Positions 1-13,800 of a DNA stretch of 64,000 bases are shown one piece after another. The DNA lies in the NCBI GenBank assembly GCA_036897525.1, contig JAYMTJ010000012.1:62001-126000 (forward strand), read 5' to 3'. This stretch comes from Pelargonium x hortorum. Taxonomy: Eukaryota; Streptophyta; Magnoliopsida; Geraniales; Geraniaceae. Numbering within the stretch: the first letter of the stretch is position 1; each line of letters starts with the position of its first letter. The notes beneath the pieces are model-generated. The model was not told where the DNA came from, searched no databases, and saw nothing but the letters and a program-made list of their open reading frames with translations. Made by a program: the position numbers and the translations under genes.

Positions 1-149
1 TTCTTATAAATTGAGTATCCTTTAATCTCAGTAGATTGGTCTATAGACTAGTTGATAAGTCTATTTGAACTACAAGGAATCGCTTAGATAAAGAAACAGC
101 TTACTTTTAAAAGATCAACTAAGTAAATAGATAGGTTCTAACTTCTTAC

Positions 150-412
150 AGACTACAGTATCCCTTAGATACCTTAGAACTATATTCTGTATCATAACCA
201 GTTTCATATCATATGCCTACAGAGTAAACACACCTCTTAATAGCAGTACCTTTCTTATTAGTCTTGATACCAGCCTTTAGTCTGGATCTTGACTTTTTTC
301 TTATTCTGTAAACCTTTTTTAGACATCCATAAGTCTTTGTAGTGAGGTACTCAGTATTTATATCAGTATCCCAAATTCTATACTTTTTGGCATTTCGACT
401 TAATATTTCCAA
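150..412 (-). repeat. Lysine-rich low-complexity block, copy A
   Basis: The plus strand is pyrimidine-rich. The minus strand stays open over 209-412 (67 codons, no clear ATG start) and is rich in Lys and Arg (YRIRKKSRSRLKAG). It shares TATTCTGTATCATA with copy C near 48390 and TTATTAGYCTTGAT with copy B near 21040. It is a degenerate member of a dispersed family; no function is assigned. Confidence 0.5.
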
Positions 413-3400
413 TGGTTAGTTAGCGGCGGAATATCTTTATGCTATAACCTACTCTATGATAAAACTGCAAAGGTGCAAAACGTCAAATCTCGAAAATGTA
501 TGTCTTTATGGGAAAACTAAACATTTCTGGGTTTACTTTAATTAAGCTAAACCCATTTTCATTTTAAGGAAGCGCTAAAATCCCGCAGTAAGTCTAAGCG
601 CTTTGCTTTAACAATTCCGGCTGACTCTGATAAGAGGTCCATACCTCGAATACTTTACGCCTAAAAAGTTCAATCTTACAAAAGGAATTTTGAACTGAAA
701 AGAAGTAAGTATCCGATAAGGAAAAGTAAGATTTTTGTATAAAAAGGAAGTTCTACCAACAGCTAAAATGAGTCTTATTTCTATTTCTTTATATCTGTCC
801 AATAACTCGAGAAAATCTCGTAACAGAAACTTATTCCTACTTGTGCAGTACTTGTTTATAATAAGGAAATCCCTAGTCAATTGACTTGACTAAAAAAGGA
901 AGACTGAATACTGAGAATCCTTATTAGTTTGAGTTCTTCTTCTAGTTCATATGAAAAGTCAAACTCTAAATCAATCTCTTTTGATTTGAAGGATCATACT
1001 CCCATTTTAGCTGTCTCTTAAATTGGGTCCTACTCTAGCCTTTATTACCTTACCGAAAACCTAGAAACAGCCCTTATATATTATATTATTACGAATATCC
1101 TATCAGAACTAAAGGAACTCTTACGAATAAGGAAGGATTTACCCATTTTCTAGCAGTACGAAATTACGAAATAAAGAGGTATAATAATGGCACGCCTGAT
1201 CAACAAAATGAAGTTATCTTCTATTATGTTTATGTTTTATAGAAAACTACTGTGCTACCCTTTAATCACAATGTTCATATGAGAGGCCCTATAAAAGAAA
1301 AGTAAATCGAAGAAATTAGGTAAGACTCATAGCCGCTCTAGTTCAATAACTTAAATCCCACGTAGAAGGTGTGGGAATTAGAAGAGCAGACAGCGTTAAG
1401 ATAGAATTCTATGTGCATGTATAATCTTTTACCGATAATACTTATCCACAATCCTACTCGATATTCAGTACAGTTTTAGTAATAGGGGGACAATGCCTTA
1501 CAAAATCCGTAAGGACACAGTTCTAACTACTCCGATATCACAGCTTGTGAGATCTTAACCTTTATTGTGTAGTAAGTCAAATGAAAAATAACATAGTAGC
1601 AGCTTATATCCGAGTCTTAAATGTCCTGTATTTATTCAAAGGACTTGCCAAATACAAGATATTTAAGTATAAACTAGCAATGCCCTAAGTTACACGTTTA
1701 CTTTTAGAATATCCCTAGAAACCCTTGACAAGGGCTAGTAATCTGCAAAGGATCTATTGTCGAATAAAAAAAAGGGTACTTTTGAAAACAAATTCTAAGG
1801 ACTTTTACGTACATTATATATATCCAAAGTTAATATGTACAAATTTTTTCTACATTATATTTGCTTGCGTTTTTACTATATAAAGGAACTTATGAGCCCT
1901 GCACTTTCTTTCAACAACCCCCACATACTTCTTGGATTGAGATCTCTGGGGTATCCTGTACCTAGCTGAATGCGTTATTCAGAGTCTTCTTGTCTCTTGT
2001 CAGAGGTCCTCTTTAGATAAGGTTTTTTTAGTTCAAAGGTTTCTCTCTGTTTTTTTATTGTATTTGCTTTATAGCTTTATAGTAGTCATAACCAGCAATC
2101 CGTGGAATGGACTTATTTTATTTTACTTTCTTTTTTTGAAAGAAAAGAGCTTTTACAACAAAACAAAAGAACCTCAGCTCCCTCTACTCTGAGAATCATA
2201 CAACGAATTTTGCCTATCAAAAGTTTATATAGGGTACGAAGCTGGTATTTTACCAGATTTTTAGATCCCAAATGTTAGAAATTTTATACAAACCCATCCT
2301 AACAAATTAACTGACTTTTAGTGGTTGTAACTAATAGCGTAAAGTAAACTACACTAATGCAGAAAAAAAACAAAGAGCGCTTTCTTTTAATTAGCTTTAA
2401 CTCTGAAAAATGTCTAAAAACAACTGTAAAAGCCTCCAATAACGTAACAGTTTCTACCTCGACTACTCCAGTATACAGTATTTTATAAGACTGGAAGATT
2501 CCTCTAAGGACCTTATTCCTCTTGAAAGCAAGTATATAGTCACTTTAAGACTTATAAGTAGAAAACCCTAGGCTTTGTTTTAGTATTCTATTCTTTGTTT
2601 AGTGTAAATACTTTAAAACTTATTTTGGTATTCCTATCTAAGAAAGCTTGTGCTTGGTCTATTAAAATAATAGCGAAGAAACCTACTGACTTGCTTTCAA
2701 ACCCCCATCAAGAGTCCCGGTACACTCTAAGATTAAGATAAGGGAATCGCAGAGTATTCTTGTCTTTATGCCAAAAACTCGTAATTAAAAAAAAGGGAAC
2801 TCTTTCCTTAGACCTTTTAAACAAGGGTTAACTATTAGTATAAAGCCTATTACACAAATAGGATACTCTCTACCTAGACTAAAACTACTTGATAAAGGAA
2901 AGGGAAACCTCGGCTAGTAATTGTGTTTAGATATCTCAATCCGAGAACTCCTATGACTATGCTGGTATCGAGCGATTCCATAAAATCCTACTTTTGTTCG
3001 GTTGAAAAAAACTTTTGCACATAATCATCTCTTATATTAATATTAAGCTTGACGATTTTCGGTGTTAAAACAATAACCTGAATTTTAGGCCCGATTTGAC
3101 TTCCTCGAATTTGAGTGGATAAATCAATACCATTTGAATGCTTTGAACTCCCATGAGTAGCTTGAGTTTGAATGCCTTTAAAACTTCAGCCTAAGACTCG
3201 TTTCCTAGCTAACATGAGAAGCTAATCCCTTGCTAAATAAAAGAATCCCTAGAATCCCCAAGCTAATGGCAAATACCCAAATTACTTCTCAATACTGGCT
3301 GGGAAATTCTTCTCAAAGGACATCCCTAGCCAACAAATTAAGATGCTAATATTCGATTTTTCCGGGAAATAGCTATAGAAACCCTTCATACCAGTCAATC

Positions 3401-5229
3401 CTAAGCAAAATGCTAAAGACCAAGACAAATAGGTGGTTAATGCCAAGGGAAATCCAATATAGGAAGAATTCTTCAACTAAAAAGGAATCTCAGGAATACA
3501 TACAACCCAAGAGCTACTTTGAAGCAACTCTTTTTCTTGCTTTTGAATCATGAAAAGTGACAAACTTTTCTACCATATAGAGATAGGTATGAATTCTACC
3601 TTCTTTGCTTTAAAGGCTCATTTAGCTACCGAAAGATAAACGGGTCCAAGACAACCCAAGATTAGAATTATACTTGAGGATACATACCTTTCAAAATGGG
3701 GAATAGAAGCAAAAGATCTATACCTTTAAAAGCAAGCACAAACCCTATTGAAAAGCAAAGGGGGTTAAAATCGCAAGATTAAGGTAAGGCAAAAGATTAG
3801 GTATTTATAGTATATACAAAATCGCGTTTACAGTTCGTTCAATTATGTTTGAAGAGCTAAAGTTTTTTTTATGTTATGGAAAGGAAAAAGGGGCCTCCTT
3901 ATTAAATATGATGAAGAGTATCCTGAGTAAAGTCTATCTAATAGAAAAAAAGCTGTGGCAAATTTTGCATTATCAAGTCAATCCTATACCATAGTAAACT
4001 TTACATTGCTTTGAATTTCAAATATTCTATCTCTTATTACAGCGGTTCGAAACACAGAATCTATAAATAAAATAGAGTTAACAGAAGGCTTTCGTGTAAT
4101 ATTAAAGTAATCAAATCTACTATGATTCCCTATAAGTTTGAGTTAATTCTGGCTTGTATATTGTATACCTGTGAACCCCACTCCTTTAATTTAATCTGTA
4201 GCCTAAACTTCTTACTTGGTCTAAAGTTAATAACTCTTTAAACTTGGTGTCAATGATTAAACTAAACCTAAGATAGGGAATTTTATGATAAACTTTATTA
4301 AAAGACTCTTTCTTACTGGTTAGCCTTTGAGGACTCCCTAATTTCTAAGGATCTCATTTCGTTTCCTGGGGACCCTTTTTATACAATTAAAATAAAGGGG
4401 CACAACTACTTAGAGAGGTTTTTAAGGCTCAATACAGTAAGGAACCCATATAACACATATGTAGCTGATGGGTCCACAGGGGATCCTGTAGTCAATTTCA
4501 TGAGTCCGTCCTTTGCTTTAGGTCACTAGTAAGAGAAACTCTTTTTTATAAGGTATAAGGATATATTTTAAGAGTATTAGTTAAGTTTAAAATGAAAAGA
4601 TTAGGACCCACTTAGGAGACATGGAGTTTCCTTTTTTTTTGTATTCCAGATTTTAGACTCTTAGGTTAGGCCCCGCTACCGGGATATTTCAACTGAAACC
4701 GCTTATCCGTAGAAAGCAGAGAGAATCAGTTACATAGAAAACGAAAAAGGGGAACCCGCGCGGGAGGCGTTTGTAGCGAACTGTAAGCTGTAAATAAGTA
4801 GTCTAAAACAAGAGTTTAGAGCAATTAGTGTTTTTTAACTCTTTAAAGAGATTTTAGGATCTAATCTTTAAGAATATAGGAATATGACTTGAATGTTGTT
4901 AATGTTGCCAGTTCTCTGTTGACCGAGGGCTTGGTCTGCCCTGGTAGGAAAAATCTAATAGCTCAAAGTTAAGAATAGTGATCAGCAAAATTATAACCCA
5001 TAAAATGACTCAGAGATAAACTTACTAGAAGCCCAAACTCTTGGTTTAGTTGGTTATCATTAAGAGAGGCTCGGTGCTGATTAGGCAAGTTGACTTGTTC
5101 TAACTGATCTAAGACATGAATCACACTGTCCCTGAAAGTCCATGTACAAGAAAGGAGTTTAAGATATAGATTCTCTTCTTTGTTTTGTTGGATGGGACTT
5201 GATAGCCAAGCCAGTAAAGATCAAACTAT
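413..5229. other. Intergenic, no gene seen
   Basis: Apart from the A/C-rich block at 3090-3780, this holds short chance frames only. The stretch 4860-5229 is less AT-rich than the rest and adjoins the block at 5230-6130. Confidence 0.6.
3090..3780. repeat. A/C-rich block sharing words with 47.3 kb
   Basis: The composition shifts to A and C, with many AAGC, AATCC and GCTAAA words. It shares AATCCCTTGCTAAATA and ACCAGTCAATCC with the block at 47300-47900, and GGAAATNNCTATAGAAA in similar order. No gene was recognised. A 64-codon frame at 3282-3476 on the minus strand is hydrophobic but unsupported. Confidence 0.3.
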
Positions 5230-6130
5230 AGTGTGCGATTAGAACCTTGTCTTGTATAGCAGGCAGATAAAGTCCATAAATCCTCTCATCCCTAACTGAT
5301 CCAGTAGTCAGTAACCAGTCCTAACCTGTCCAATGGCTGTTGATAGCATGTGTAAGCTGTCCTGAAGGTTAACTACTGACACAATTGCTTGGGAAGAAGG
5401 TGTATCTGCACTGCAGTCGATGATGAAGTCCTTTTCTTGCTTGAGGAGTACAGTCCTAGGAGTTTCTTATTGGTTTAGGCTAAAGTACCCCCTTTACTTT
5501 ACGTGATGGAATCGCAGGGGTTGTGTACTAATTAAGAAGGAAACTCCTAAACTAGCAAGAGAAGGAGGAAGGTCAATAGTAGCAAGCAAGAACAAGCTAA
5601 AGCTTGCCTTTAGTCTTATGCCGAGTAGAATGGAGCCTTTAAGTGTCATAGCCAGTCGTGATATCTTCCCTGTCATTTCTTAAGTTAAGATAAATCTTAC
5701 CTTTTGTACATAAAAGATAAAGTTCTTTCAATGTCTGTCTAGTGCCTAAATAAGTAATTAGTTCTCATTCTAGCTCGTAGTCCAAAGCACACCCACGAAC
5801 CAAAGGTCCACATGCTTATTGTACTCAATACAATTCAGAGTGTGTGATTTAGGTATTCTGTTATTTGTACTTTGTTTGGATAATCTCATTCTCCTTCGAA
5901 TAAGTGCCTTAAGCAGCTCAAGTTTCCTTCAGTGTTTAAAGTCTGAGTTCTTGAAACAAACTAATGAAATTCCGCTCTTAGAATTTATTGACTTATAGAT
6001 TCTGTAGGACACACAAGTCAACTTGCCTTTCCTGGCCAATAGCCGTCCCAAGTCAACTTGCCTAGAAGCTATGACTGGAAAGACTGTAGCAACATCGGCT
6101 TTCAAGAAAAGAGATATCAAAGATTAGAGC
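5230..6130 (-). other. Block with reduced stop density, unidentified
   Basis: A single minus-strand frame shows about half the expected number of stops over nearly 300 codons. It includes two short open parts at 5929-6120 and 5494-5676 (both TTG or internal starts) and a segment reading EKDFIIDCSADTPSSQAI. The words AAGTCAACTTGCC (6018 and 6051) and its complement near 5077 recur, as does TGTACAAGAAAGGAG (about 5143 and 6260). It is possibly a decayed coding region; the family is unknown. Confidence 0.18.
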
Positions 6131-6149
6131 ATTGGAAGTCGTATATTAG

Positions 6150-6235
6150 CTTACTACTAGCTACTAGAATCAAAATGAAGCTCGACAAAGTAACCTCGAA
6201 GTCGGTGTATTGGTTCGAATCCTGTTCATAGTAAG
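6150..6235 (+). pseudogene. tRNA-like segment with intact acceptor stem
   Basis: CTTACTA (6150-6156) is an exact reverse complement of TAGTAAG (6229-6235), in the relative position of a tRNA acceptor stem. A T loop GGTTCGAATCC (6212-6222) sits seven bases before the 3' strand, as in a tRNA. AGCT words at 6159-6162 and 6179-6182 could form a D stem, but the loop between them is too long and no convincing anticodon stem was found. At 86 nt it is longer than a class I tRNA. It is probably a decayed tRNA, possibly class II (Ser, Leu or Tyr), and the identity is not assigned. Confidence 0.3.
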
Positions 6236-8963
6236 TTATAGCAGAATTCCTGGAGTTCCTGTACAAGAAAGGAGAGATACCTATATAGAATTTTTTCTAA
6301 TTATCACTCGACATTCATTCTATACGACCCGGATCCCCGAATGTGAGCCTAAAGTTTTTTTAATACTTAATTGCTAAATTTCCATTAGGCATTAGGTATG
6401 TACTTTTTGACTAAATAAAATGAAGCCCGCTATATCTGATCGATATTTGAGAAATCATTCTACTATAAGTATAAGTGCCAAGCGTATTGTATAATATTTG
6501 AAAGTAAAGTAAAGAAAAAAAACTATCTTCTGACAATTTTTTGCTATTTCCAATTTGGTGAGATGCTGAGATAAAGGGAATCTTGCGACACACTTGTTAA
6601 TGAGAAAAATTTCTTAGATTTTAGATAATAAAAAGAAAACCCAAAGTTTTTTCTTGATGGAGCTGCCTTAATCTATAGAGTAGCATGGACGGCAAAAGTT
6701 CCAGAGAAAGAGTTTAACCTGGAAACACCTAAGTTATACAAATTTCTAGCGAGCCAAGGAAAGGAGTACGGAATCCCTGTTATAATACTTTTGACCTTTT
6801 CCCCTCTAGTCAGAACCCTTGTCGATACCCAAGAATACGTGCAAGGCTACTAGAACTTTCAGCTAAAGGTTGGTAGACTTTATGCTATTTCAAAAAAGGG
6901 GGTCTAAGACAAAGATATTGGAAAACTAAGAATTTAAGGGATTTTCGGGAACTCAAGAATCCTTACGCAGGCGGGTATGAAAAGCTTTGAGATATACTAA
7001 AATTATTAGCACGTTAAGGTTTATTTAGGAATTGAACCCTACTGTACTGGTTTTAGTCTAAAATGGAGCGGATTCTGGACTTATTTATTAGATTTTAATT
7101 TAACAGTGATGGGAAAGGAAATCCCTCTATAAACTGTTTCGAAGGACTCGCTTTTTAGTTTTAGTCTTTAACTTACCTTTATAGTCTTTTCTAAGGATTC
7201 TATTCCAACTTTAACCCCTTAAAAGTGCAACTAATTTGAGAAACAAGCAATGCGAAAAAAGCTTTTTTGTAAGAACCTTGTCTTTTCCTAGAACAGAAGA
7301 CCTCAACCGATGAAAGTCATGACACACTCTTTATTTAATATCAGGATCCTACCTGCAACAAAAAAATAAGAAATATATAGGTCCGGGTACGCGCTTTAGT
7401 TTCAAGGCGCTAAAAAGCAAGAATTTTTTGCGAAGTTCCTCGACGTTGCATAAGGGTTTCTTCTCCTAACCTAATATTATATAAACATTAACTCTATCTT
7501 ACTTAAAGTGAGGAAATTATTTTGTAAATTGGATCGCGGGCCCTGAATAGCTCAGTATAGAGGTTTGGGGTGAGAATATTGACTCCTAAAATGAAATTTA
7601 ATTACCTCCTTCTTTAGGCGCCTGATGTAATGAAAATTACGTTTTATGAATAGGTTCGCATCAAGTAAAGAGCCCAAGAACACAAGTTTTTGGATCCTAA
7701 ATTTATTTAGTTTACTAAAGTAGAAACTAGTGAACAGGAGTTTACCACAAGAGGACAGCCTGTAAGTTATCAAAAGCGTATACTTCTATTATATATCAGA
7801 AAAAGTGGAAGGGCTCTTTTAAAATTATTTTAAATATAACCTTAAGACTATGTATAAGGACTCCACAGACAGAACTATCTAGTTTTTTTGTATGTAATTC
7901 AATAGATCCCATTTTACTTTACAGTGTATTCTGATTTTTTTTGGCTCGTACTTTTCAACACACAGTTACGGGCTAGCATTTAAAGGGGTATTCCTCCCTG
8001 TCCTCGGGAAGGAAGGATGTGTAAATTTTGTACATAAAACTCTTTATAAATAATACTTTTATGATGACAGGATCCCTTAATTCTAACGTCGGTAAGGAGA
8101 AGGCCCGTAAAAGAAATAGGATTTCCCCCGTTATTGAGAATCAACTCGCGTCGATAAGACCTCCAGTAGGTCCTTTCTTACTAGGTCTTCGTTGGTACAA
8201 AGCTATTCATAAAATTAGGTCAGGAATAAATAAATAAAGTAGAATACTAATTAATTTAATGGTTCATAACATAAACCAACCTAGGGTTTTAGCTCGCTTC
8301 ACCAATATATCCGTGCAAAAAAAGAGAAAGTTCTAAATAACTCATATGTTTTATTAATAATTTCATGTGCTACCGTTACCACTATTTTTTGTCATTTAAC
8401 TCGGATATTCTTGCGATTAACTAGATTCATTCGCGAACAGTAAAAAACTTAACTTTATTACAACGAGAGTGACCGATATTTTATTTTTTTTTAACCTTTT
8501 AATTAAAGAAACACTCTATTCTATAACTACACTTTAATTACTATTACGCAGTATGCCCTACTTGAAAAGAATCAACTTCCCAAGAGTTCTATAATTAGCT
8601 AAGGTGTCTTAGCTTAAGGTTCAACAGGTATAGTATAGATTAGCTATACATCAAATACTGAAGTGTAGACATCGTACTTTGTATAATAAACTTTTTTCAC
8701 GATTTCTATAGGGTTATATGGTATATAGACATGGGTATACGAAGGTATTATGCTCAGAGTTATAAAGGTTCAAGCGCCCTGCCACGCTAAGCAAAATCTC
8801 TGTATTTGGCCAAATATTATTAAAGACTATGTGGAATCCTTATATTAGAACCTTTTTGATCTTAGTGTTGCTCTTTAGATTAGGAAAAACTTTAACAGAG
8901 TCCTGTACCCATTATTAATATCTATTGATATAACTGCCCATAATAATCCAACGAGGGGCTGCC

Positions 8964-8981
8964 TTTATTTATTTATTTATT
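8964..8981. repeat. (TTTA)n microsatellite
   Basis: Four to five TTTA units are present in an AT-rich stretch. Confidence 0.85.
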
Positions 8982-9121
8982 ATCTAAAGAAAAGTATTTA
9001 ACTTATTATCTACGTTACTGGTCCAAGGGAACTCAGGCGAATAGCTCGACAAAAGAATAATACTACTTCAAACTAAGGCCTTTTAACAGGTGCTAAAACA
9101 GGATTAAAAAGAGTCCTCATG

Positions 9122-9137
9122 TATAGATAGATAGATA
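9122..9137. repeat. (TAGA)n microsatellite
   Basis: Four units of a tetranucleotide are read as TATAGATAGATAGATA. Confidence 0.85.
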
Positions 9138-9467
9138 TTTTTTATATTCATCTTAACGAAACCGGGTCTTCAGGGATCCTACCCGGGAAAGTCTGCACCA
9201 TACGAAGGATTCCATTTCATTTGCTCATTACCGAATTGAGTATAACCCGAATCCATTCTCTGTTACTCGCTTTTTTTATTTACACAGTCTAAATCCCGAC
9301 TTGTACTGCTCGTGTCGGGCAAATAGTACAGATTGGTCCAACGTTTTAGTAGGCGAGTACTTATTTATTAGAATCGCTTAGAAAAAGAAAATAACAAATA
9401 TCTCATAGGAAATAACAAAGCTACTAGAGGGTATAGTAGATCTCTTATTACTTACATACAAAGTCTC

Positions 9468-9484
9468 GTAGGTTCAAATCGTGC
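9468..9484 (+). pseudogene. tRNA T-arm remnant
   Basis: GTAGG, TTCAAAT and CGTGC form a T arm with four of five pairs (one mismatch, one G-U). The preceding bases do not give a clear D or anticodon arm. It belongs to the set of T-loop words described in the findings. Confidence 0.3.
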
Positions 9485-9844
9485 GGTTGCTTAGAACAAA
9501 CAACTCCTATATAGTCCGCCGAAGCTTTACTGAAACATATAATAAGATTAGAATAGTATTCTAAACTAGGCTCTCTTTCTTTATATGGAAACTCTCTCAA
9601 GGGTTTTTTTAAGCAAGGAATCACGCGTCTTTGATCAGTTGAAGTTAGTCCGTCTTAGGTATTTAAGTACTAAGCATTTCCAATACCTCAAGGCACCCCA
9701 AATGTGTAATAAAACTAATTTAAAGAGCTTTCTTTTCTTTTGGTAACTCATAGGTTAAAGAATAGGAGTCTTCAGTCTAGAAATTTGCTAGTATTCATTT
9801 GATTTTAGGTATAGCTCCAAAAAAAGCAGAAAAAGCTTTCGCCG

Positions 9845-10060
9845 ATGTATATAAATTATCTTAACCTTAGTTTTCATTTATTTTGGAGAGGTGGGGATGA
9901 GCAGCAGAATAGAAGTACCAAAGAAATTACAAAACGGGTTGTCCTGCAAATTGCTAAAACAAAGGAGGCTCTTGGATCATTGAATCCTAGTATTTTACAA
10001 TCGGGATACTTAGTTAGGAGTACTCCTACTCGGGCTCTAATACGGGAGCTGTTTAATTAG
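9845..10060 (+). other. 71-codon ORF with ATG, unidentified
   Basis: An ATG-started frame reads MYINYLNLSFHLFW and then a hydrophilic part (DEQQNRSTKEITKRVVL, RSTPTRALIRELFN). The second half is unlike the Phe/Leu-rich chance frames of the region. No family was recognised and there are no neighbours. It is at the limit of chance. Confidence 0.15.
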
Positions 10061-10791
10061 TTATTTGTTTAGTTTGTGTAATAAATAGTTTTATAACACT
10101 GGGAAAACGGTATGTAGCAAACAGACTATCTGCATAAACACTTCAGTATAAAACTTCACAACAAAAGAATTTCATTTCCTTACATAGTAATAGACCTGAG
10201 ACGAGCTATCCCGAGAATACTAGTTGCGCCTTTTTGGGATCCAGGAGAAACAGAGTATAACAGCTCTTTCTTATAAGTAAGAAATAAGAGTCAAAATCTG
10301 TAGAGGTACCCTTACCTTACCCTGTTAAGCTTTAAATCAAAAACACCTTATCTAGCCCAATTGTATGCGGAATCCTTTCCTATTAAGCAAAAAACGGAAA
10401 TTTCCAAAGGGGTTTTCCGACCGAATATCCAAGATATTCTACTATAAAGCCCGTTCTTCGTAGGAAAAACGTACACATATTTATTTCTTTACTTGTTTTT
10501 TTGCTGGTAATTTCTAATTTAGATATAGTCTATTATAAAATAAAAGATATGGATCTTCGGCTATAAATTTGAATAAGGAAAGACCTCTTTATCCCTTTAG
10601 AGGATATGGAGTTTGCACTAGTAGTTATAGTGTGCTTTTCCAGCGATGCTTTCATAAGTGATAAATGAACTATGTAAAGAGTGAGTCATCCACATGGATA
10701 TATCTTTATTATTTTTATCATAAATAACAAAAAAGCTCTCATCATTAGAGCAAGGCTTTTTTTTAGTGGAAACACTTTCTGGGTAGTTTAT

Positions 10792-10825
10792 CCTGCTTCT
10801 ATAGAATACCTGCTTCTATAGAATA
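10792..10825. repeat. Perfect 17-bp tandem duplication
   Basis: CCTGCTTCTATAGAATA occurs twice head to tail (10792-10808 and 10809-10825). It is a recent local duplication, with no coding consequence seen. Confidence 0.9.
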
Positions 10826-13800
10826 TAAGTAATCAAAAAAAGCGTAGCAGTAAACCAAAAATTATTATAACGTTATACTTTTAACTAAATTAGATCTAAG
10901 ATACCTGATTTTGATTTTCCTTGAATTCTTTAGCAATATTAACTAAGTTTTTGATACGGAGTGACCCTTGTATACTAACTATCTTTATATACTCTTTATA
11001 TACTATAGTATAGAGTACTTTTTATTTGAATTTGGCCGACTTAAAAAAACTCTACTACCACCCAAACCACTGAGCAAGGATCAGCTGAACATTACATTGC
11101 CTATTCTTGAGTTCTGAATTCTATACCCTTACTTTAGAATTGTAACTGCTAGACAATCTTACTTTACGAGAATCTGGCCCACTCATGTCTAAAAGTATAA
11201 GAACTCTCAAAACCTACCAGGAAGTTCATCAAAGGATTTCCGTTTCTCATTTCATTGGTGGATTGCTTTCCAATTAGAATTCTAAGCTTGTTTAGGGCGC
11301 ATTAATCGTCGTTTTTTTTTTTTTCTTATATCTTAGCTGAAGTTGGCGGCTAGGACCCCATACCTTACCGGATAAACTATTTGAACCATAGGCATTCTTT
11401 TTAAACTTCTTATACATGAATTTTTTCGTTTAGCTCTTAAGAAAGGAAACGGCACTCTAAATACTATTTTCATATTCTTATTAGAATTTCTAGAAGACTG
11501 ACCATAAAAAGACAACAAAAGAAAGTTCCTGCATTACCGAGTACCAACCTGAGAGGAAGTTGATATCTACTATAGTCCTGCATTTTTTCCAAACTTTCAG
11601 GGATTTAAATAAAATCATTCTACTAAGCGAAGAGTCTAATTTGAATTAGAAAATTTGAAAAGTTAAAACTATACCAACGGAAAATTGAATTACTAAATTT
11701 CATGGACAAATAAAGATAAAGATAGAGTTTTGGCTAATCAGGAATTCAGAGAGCCCTGCTAAGTAGATGAAAAGGCTGCTTTCCCGTTTCAATTTGTACA
11801 CAAGGAATACTTTATTTTCATTTAAGAACTACTTGCAAGTAGCTCCTCTATGAGTTATTATATTATGTACCCCAGAAGTCGTCTTAGATCCCTGTTCTAC
11901 CTCTCTTCGACTCCTTTCGCTTTTACGGATATTCACGGTTTTTTCTAGCGCGAGTAGCTTCCTATTTTGGTTATCCAGTCATGGTGGGAAGAACCCCAGC
12001 TTCTATAGACATTTTTGATCGAATATTCAGGGGTGTTTTTATTATTTATAAGTGTATTTTCATAAATCTGTTTCAAAGCAGTCTCCTGTTTGTTCTGCTT
12101 TTATCTTTGCTAAGCTCCCTAAAATGTAAGCGGAGTTTCGTTTCTTACTAAGATATTTTGGCTTGTGGGCAAGAGTATTAGAATCTTGCTAGAGTTTTTG
12201 TAACTAGTACAGAATCCCCGTACCGTAGAAGAACTGGAGTCTCTTTGTTTGCCTTTTGATTGAATCTAGGATCTTAGAATTTAAGTCTTTTAAATTAAAT
12301 AGGAGCCTCTGAAAAAAACTTATTTGTAATAAAAAAAGTACTGAACTAGGCTCCATATTATCAAACAGCGATTAACCGGGGACGCCGCTAAGGCGCATAA
12401 AAGGAAAGGAAGCCCTTTGATTTGAGCTCAACAAGTAAACAAGAGATTGCGTTTGGGATTAGGAATACCCTACAAAACATAACTTACTAGGTGTATCCCT
12501 TGTGGAATCTAAGGCCGATAAAAAAACTTATGCTTTCGGAGAACTCTGCTATTGCTATTATATGGCGAATACTTGTTTATAAACTTCTTTTAACTAATTG
12601 CATTAATTCCTAAAATAGGGTACCCCCTTGGTTTAAAGTTCGAGAATTCTCCTTATTAGAGCGGAAGCGGATAAGAGAGAGAAGATTTTAATAATTAATT
12701 TAATACCAAGGGGGGTCCAGCTTCTCTATAATAAATAATAATTCCTTTTACCCCAAGAAATATCCTTAAGTTAGTAAATCAAATAAGTCGACAGTGTTTC
12801 GAAAAAGTCCCTAATAATTAAGAGGTAAACCCCTACCTAAGAAGGTAGCTGAGCAGCAAGTAATTTCTACTAGGCAGAATAATTAGCTCCGGGCTAGTAC
12901 TAGAGAGTTAGATATGTAGTCCTATTGGGTTATAGTTAATTAAGGTTTGCCCATCTTATACCTTATACGCAAGTATACTCAAAATAAAAGGAAGAGAGTA
13001 AGTAAAAAAAATGGAGCTGCGATTTTCTTCCTTTTATTTGCCTTTTACTAAGTACTTTAATTAGATTAGATAAGTCTTAAGCGAAAGTAAAAACACTTGA
13101 AAAAAAAAAAGATAATTTCATAAAGTGTAGTTTGGTAGTTAACTGTTTAAAAGAATTCCGTGCCGAGGAATATCGAGAAAGTTTTGTTTTCTTATGTTAT
13201 GTCTAATTGTGAGGTTTTCTAAACCCATAGATGATTTGTTATGTGTACCAGACCTGATAGGGCTAAAATGAAGTATTTGTTCATATCTTAACGAAATGTG
13301 TTTACTTTTTTTGTAGCTTGTATTACTTTAAATTAAAGTAGGGGCCCAATATACTACTATTGGAAAAGAAAAGACGCTTTTCTGGTCAACGAGTTCAATA
13401 GAATAAAATCTTTACTAAATCTTAGTAAAGAAGAAACAGTTGTAATATGTTGTAATTCTTAATTTAATTATTTTACAATTCTGTAAAAGTATAGTTATCT
13501 TAGATCTTATAGGGAAACCTGTTACTGAAGGAGGTTTGTTGAAAAAAAGAAAAATTTAGACCCGCCTTTTACAAATAAAAACTAGTAGTTTTCTACTGAT
13601 ATAAATTCTAATTATACGCCTTGAGTTCTGCTTGCTCTATACTATAGATTTAGATTACACCTATTTTTCACAGAATAATCGAACTCTCCTTAAGAACACG
13701 TCCAAATCTAGGAACTAAACCCTTGTCTTCTTGGGTAGCTCTTCTTAAACTTTCTTTTCTTTTACAAAATATTAAATTAAAAGAGAGGTCTTTCCATATT

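Noticed and set aside
7305-7335. Group II intron domain V-like word (GATGAAAGTC)
   Set aside because: The rest of the conserved hairpin (the pairing 5' and 3' strands and AGC triad) is missing, and there is no neighbouring exon.
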